A stretch of DNA of 64,000 bases from Patiria miniata (lineage: Eukaryota; Echinodermata; Asteroidea; Valvatida; Asterinidae). The translations under genes were made by a program, and so were the position numbers. How positions within the stretch are numbered: the first letter of the stretch is position 1; the number at the start of each line of letters is the position of its first letter. The stretch lies in assembly GCF_015706575.1 (NCBI RefSeq), contig NW_024037051.1:15473016-15537015 (forward strand), given 5' to 3'. This document shows positions 61,267-64,000 of this stretch, piece by piece. The notes under the pieces were generated by a model that saw nothing but the letters and a program-made list of their open reading frames with translations, did no database searches and was not told the origin of the DNA.

Positions 61267-62452
61267 TGATTCTTTAAGAAATTTGTTTCCGTCAAAAATA
61301 ACTAAAGGAAAATGCAATACCAGAATTGATTTTTATGCAAAACATTTTGTTCTGAATTATCACCGTCTATCTATGCATTGAATGAACAACACCATCAAGG
61401 GTGTTCATTCGTAATAACAATAAATATGTAATCTCTTCGTATACAGATAGACTAGACATTTAGCTAGTTTACCATAGTTGAACATGTAGATATGTTTTCT
61501 CTTTGTTTGCTTTTTGTTTTTTTTGTGTTTTTTGTTTCCTGAAAAGCAAGAAAAGTTGTATATTCATGTATTTTTGTATGGAATATTGTACTTAGTAGTC
61601 CTTATTATGATTTGTTGTAGTGGTAGACAATTTTGATGGAGTTGATGTGCCTCCTGTTTAGATAAAAACAAGAAAACAGTTGTTTTTAAAGTTGAAATAC
61701 ATCTGCGCTGGTTAACACTGAAAACTGCAGAATTAATTGCAAAACATGTGGTTGTTAAACACAACTTCAGTTTATTTTTCAGAAATTCTAAGTTACAGTG
61801 CTCCCAAAAACAACTTTATCATTTGTCAATAAACGGAGATAAACAAAGCATTTTTCTGGGGGGGGGGGGTGGCAAATTAATTGTGCTTCATCAAGGAAAA
61901 CAGTTACACTGGTTCGTTACAGTCTTTGTACTTTTTTGTTCACAGTTCTCTGACAGAACACTCAACTATGGGAAGAAGGATGAAAATTCCATTTTTGTTC
62001 AACTTGCAGTGGCATAAAAAGTTATCCATATTGCAATGAAGATGACAGTAAGTTTCAGTTTTTTTGTTTCAACTTACAGTTTTTTGTTTTGTTTTAAATA
62101 AACAGGAGGCCATTGATTTGAGTAGATTTGAATTTAAAAATGAACTTGTTGATAGCATTTACTACAAGGAATTCGTTATTTTTTACAATTTACCATAACT
62201 GATTGTTATTTCATTGAAAATGTTTTGATATTATTCGTCATTAAAACAAAGTTAAAAAAAAGTTACTTGTTTGGATTGTCTTTTGGTAGTCAAAAACGTT
62301 TGTTTTTACACATAAAAAAGAACTAGAACAATCTGATTTTTAAAAATAAATTTGATACGTACCTCATATAGTGTTCCTTGTAATATACATGTTGCAAAGC
62401 TTTGCAAGAATTAAGAATATTCATATTTAAGTTCGCTCCTGATGAATATTCA

Positions 62453-62616
62453 TCAGGGATTCTCGTGACATGATTGGTAGGTTGGCACCATGTATCTGAT
62501 GTACGTGTATGCCTCGTCGCCGCCGTAGCGCTCTAGCGCCCTCAATGTTTCTTCTATCAGATCGCCGATATTCTCTCGCCTGTGTTGGCTGTATTCGATT
62601 CCGTCGCCAAGGTTGA
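62453..62616 (-). CDS. PACRG: PACRG last exon: [16 protein letters not shown] end
   Basis: A 164-nt minus-strand exon after the acceptor ttcggtatcag, ending in TGA (complement of 62453-62455). It reads (F)[15 protein letters not shown], then [20 protein letters not shown] and [18 protein letters not shown]. Vertebrate PACRG ends [49 protein letters not shown] plus two or three residues, so the C-terminus is complete and of normal length. A longer open frame beginning at a Met upstream of the acceptor is intronic. CpG content here is higher than in flanking DNA. Confidence 0.96.
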
Positions 62617-63117
62617 CTGATACCGAAAAGTGAAGATTCATATTTCAGAGAGGTAAGATATTGAGAAAGGGAGGTTAAAAATTAGATTCATATGAACACT
62701 TAAAGCATTTTCTTGTCCACTTTTATTTATTCAACTTGTGCGTTGTGCGGTACAGCTCATCAAAAATTAAAATATCGACAATCTAGTGCGCGTGCGCGTG
62801 CCAGCATAAGATAGGCTAGGCAAACATAAACGTAACCGCGTAAATAATTGTTTGTATCTTTTCATGAAAACAATTTGGAAATAACGGAATTAAATTCTAG
62901 ACTGCATAGGCCTAACTTTTCTTGCAAAACATTTGTCCATAATTATAAAGCAATATGGTACTTTTATCGCTTCGTCACAATCCCGGTTTCGGGCAAAAAT
63001 CATACTCGAAAATGAATATTTTCGAAAATGAACAGAAGGCCTACTCCAACGATTAAATTCAAATGTGTGTTGCATTCAAATCCATCCAATACACATAATA
63101 ACGGCAGAATTACTCAC
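62617..63117 (-). other. PACRG: PACRG intron (501 nt)
   Basis: GT..AG on the minus strand (gtgagt to tatcag), phase 1. It contains a CpG-containing patch near 62.79-62.84 kb; no other feature seen. Confidence 0.85.
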
Positions 63118-63267
63118 AGTTTTGACTCTTGAAGATGTTGAGGACGGGCAGAATGTGTCGGTAATAGGGCACCAATGCCTCACCAACCAGCTCTGCCGAA
63201 CGCACGAGATGCTGCAGGACTTTCAAAGTGGTGCACACTAGTTGCTTGTTGCGTGTATTCAGAGCCT
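63118..63267 (-). CDS. PACRG: PACRG exon: [20 protein letters not shown] segment
   Basis: A 150-nt minus-strand exon with acceptor acatacag and donor gtgagt. It reads [20 protein letters not shown], then [20 protein letters not shown] and VLNIFKSQN with one base left over. This matches the family block [46 protein letters not shown] almost position for position, including exact length across both splice junctions. Phase 1 at both ends. It is a conserved pair of helices in the PACRG fold. No truncation or frameshift is seen. Confidence 0.96.
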
Positions 63268-63586
63268 CTGTATGTTAACAAGCTACAGGATTATTTTGAG
63301 GTTCAAGAGGTCAGTGACAGCATTTAGGACACAAAAGTCAGAATAGCTATGAAGCGCAGTACAGTGAAATCTCTGATAACTCAAAACAAAGAATCCATTG
63401 CCTTCATTAGTATAATACCTGCTTAACTAAACTCTGCATGCTTAAGTCAAATTTTGAACCTGTTCTCTTGAGGTTCGATTTATCAAGATTTCACCACTGG
63501 TGAGACGTCTCTTTTGAATGCCGAATACCTTGCCCATAGTCCACCCCGCATTTTCCCCATTTTGGAGATAAGTTTCGTATACGTAC
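63268..63586 (-). other. PACRG: PACRG intron (319 nt)
   Basis: GT..AG on the minus strand (gtacgt to atacag), phase 1. Nothing else recognised. Confidence 0.85.
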
Positions 63587-63758
63587 CTTTGAGTGGGATA
63601 ATTAGTTGTGGAACCACGGGCAGTATTTTCGTTCCTCCGTGCTCAAGTAGATCGCTGATACCTTGATAGGCAAAGAAGCTGTAGGGATGGTCCATTTCGG
63701 TGAGACCGTCAAAGAATAACGGGAGGTAGTGGTGGTAGTCGAGCTCCTCTAACTCTCT
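63587..63758 (-). CDS. PACRG: PACRG exon: [13 protein letters not shown] segment
   Basis: A 172-nt exon read on the minus strand, acceptor aatatcag, donor gtacgt. It encodes 57 codons plus one base: [20 protein letters not shown], then [20 protein letters not shown] and [17 protein letters not shown]. The blocks [14 protein letters not shown] and GxxDxLEHGGxKILPVxPQLIIPxK are nearly identical to vertebrate PACRG and diagnostic of the family. They form helices of the armadillo-like repeat that packs at the doublet inner junction. The first codon is in phase 0, and the upstream exon (expected to end near ..WKVEIE) is not visible before the right edge. The last base G joins AG of the next exon to make Glu, where vertebrates usually have Asn. 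Confidence 0.95.
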
Positions 63759-64000
63759 CTGATATTAAAATGGGAGGAGTCCATGCAAATTTTTAGACAA
63801 GGAGGGAAAATGTGGGCGGGACAGACAACTTCATTCAACTGTGTTAAGAATGTACGGCCTCGGAAGGAAGAGGGCAAAAATAAATCTCCCAAAACATTCG
63901 TTTTATAGCTCCATGCCTATAATCAATTTAACCCTATAAACGTATCTGAATCCATCAAAATCCATACCCCATTTTAAGAAAATATCGACGGATTCAGGAT
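63759..64000 (-). other. PACRG: Start of next PACRG intron
   Basis: Sequence upstream of the 63758 acceptor; no further exon visible before the edge. The last 60 bases contain an inverted pair of the CTGAATCC word. Confidence 0.7.

Larger units (their letters stand above)
51561..62452. other. Intergenic DNA between converging QKI and PACRG
   Basis: About 11 kb without a recognised gene. It contains a GC-rich patch with a hairpin and quaking-site words at 52.23-52.44 kb, a 51-codon open stretch after an acceptor at 54881, a GCTTAGCA-type repeat at about 56.4 kb, and striking homopolymers (G15-C-G10 at 60204-60229; T21-G13 at 61233-61266). A minus-strand AATAAA (61771-61776) is a possible PACRG poly(A) signal. 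Extended 3' UTRs of both genes may lie here. Confidence 0.6.
62453..63758 (-). other. PACRG: PACRG gene, C-terminal part (three exons; 5' part off the right edge)
   Basis: Gene-level entry on the minus strand. Three exons (63758-63587, 63267-63118, 62616-62453) join in matching phases (0 to 1, 1 to 1, 1 to stop) to give 161 residues plus a stop, the C-terminal portion of parkin co-regulated gene protein. Vertebrate PACRG has roughly 250-300 residues, so the N-terminal part must lie beyond position 64000. Known role: an axonemal protein that, with CFAP20 (FAP20), forms the inner junction closing the B-tubule on the A-tubule of ciliary doublet microtubules. It is a helical-repeat protein without catalytic residues. 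The gene converges on QKI with about 13.4 kb between the two stop codons. No introns are unusually long here (501 and 319 nt). In vertebrates PACRG shares a bidirectional promoter with parkin (PRKN); whether that is so here is outside the window. Confidence 0.95.

Noticed and set aside
1..64000. CRISPR arrays, bacterial operons, prophage or rRNA genes
   Set aside because: None seen; introns, SINEs and MITEs show that this is animal nuclear DNA.

Overview
This is a eukaryotic, AT-rich, intron- and repeat-dominated window. It contains no bacterial or phage features. Real coding sequence is a small fraction. Coding exons are recognised by clear acceptor and donor sites, matching intron phases and strong protein-family similarity. 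The proteins look animal, and the gene is closer to invertebrate HOW than to vertebrate QKI in places (for example the REHPYQR nuclear-localisation motif and the VLPEPQGP stretch). Together with many short MITEs, tRNA-derived SINEs and very frequent TGTACATG and ACCGGT words, this suggests a marine invertebrate, perhaps an echinoderm or another invertebrate deuterostome. The species cannot be fixed from this window.

Gene 1 (+ strand, coding exons 14054-49026) is the quaking / held-out-wings (QKI/HOW) STAR-family RNA-binding protein. The window holds everything except the first coding exon (start codon and most of Qua1), which must lie upstream of position 1 or was missed. Exons cover the Qua1/KH linker (14054-14184), the KH core with its GPRG loop (26337-26453), the end of KH (29021-29164), Qua2 (39771-39888), a probable 36-nt in-frame microexon (41840-41875), the Pro/Tyr-rich tail (42051-42329) and a 66-nt nuclear-localisation exon (45028-45093). 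A candidate alternative last exon (43232-43284) and the probable main last exon (48968-49026) complete it. The phases permit several C-termini with and without the nuclear signal, the hallmark of this family. ACTAAC words, the binding site of this protein family, cluster next to the microexon, suggesting splicing autoregulation.

Gene 2 (- strand, 62453-63758, running off the right edge) is the C-terminal 161 residues of PACRG, the ciliary doublet-microtubule inner-junction protein. QKI and PACRG are also neighbours in vertebrates, so this is conserved microsynteny, although here the genes are tail to tail.

Layout: 1-14053, intron 1 or upstream DNA with MITEs; 14185-41839, long QKI introns carrying a hAT-like element, SINE pieces, a long hairpin and pogo-like and other repeats; 41840-49026, the compact alternatively spliced 3' end; 49027 to about 51560, probable 3' UTR; about 51560-62452, intergenic DNA between two converging genes; 62453-64000, PACRG exons and introns.
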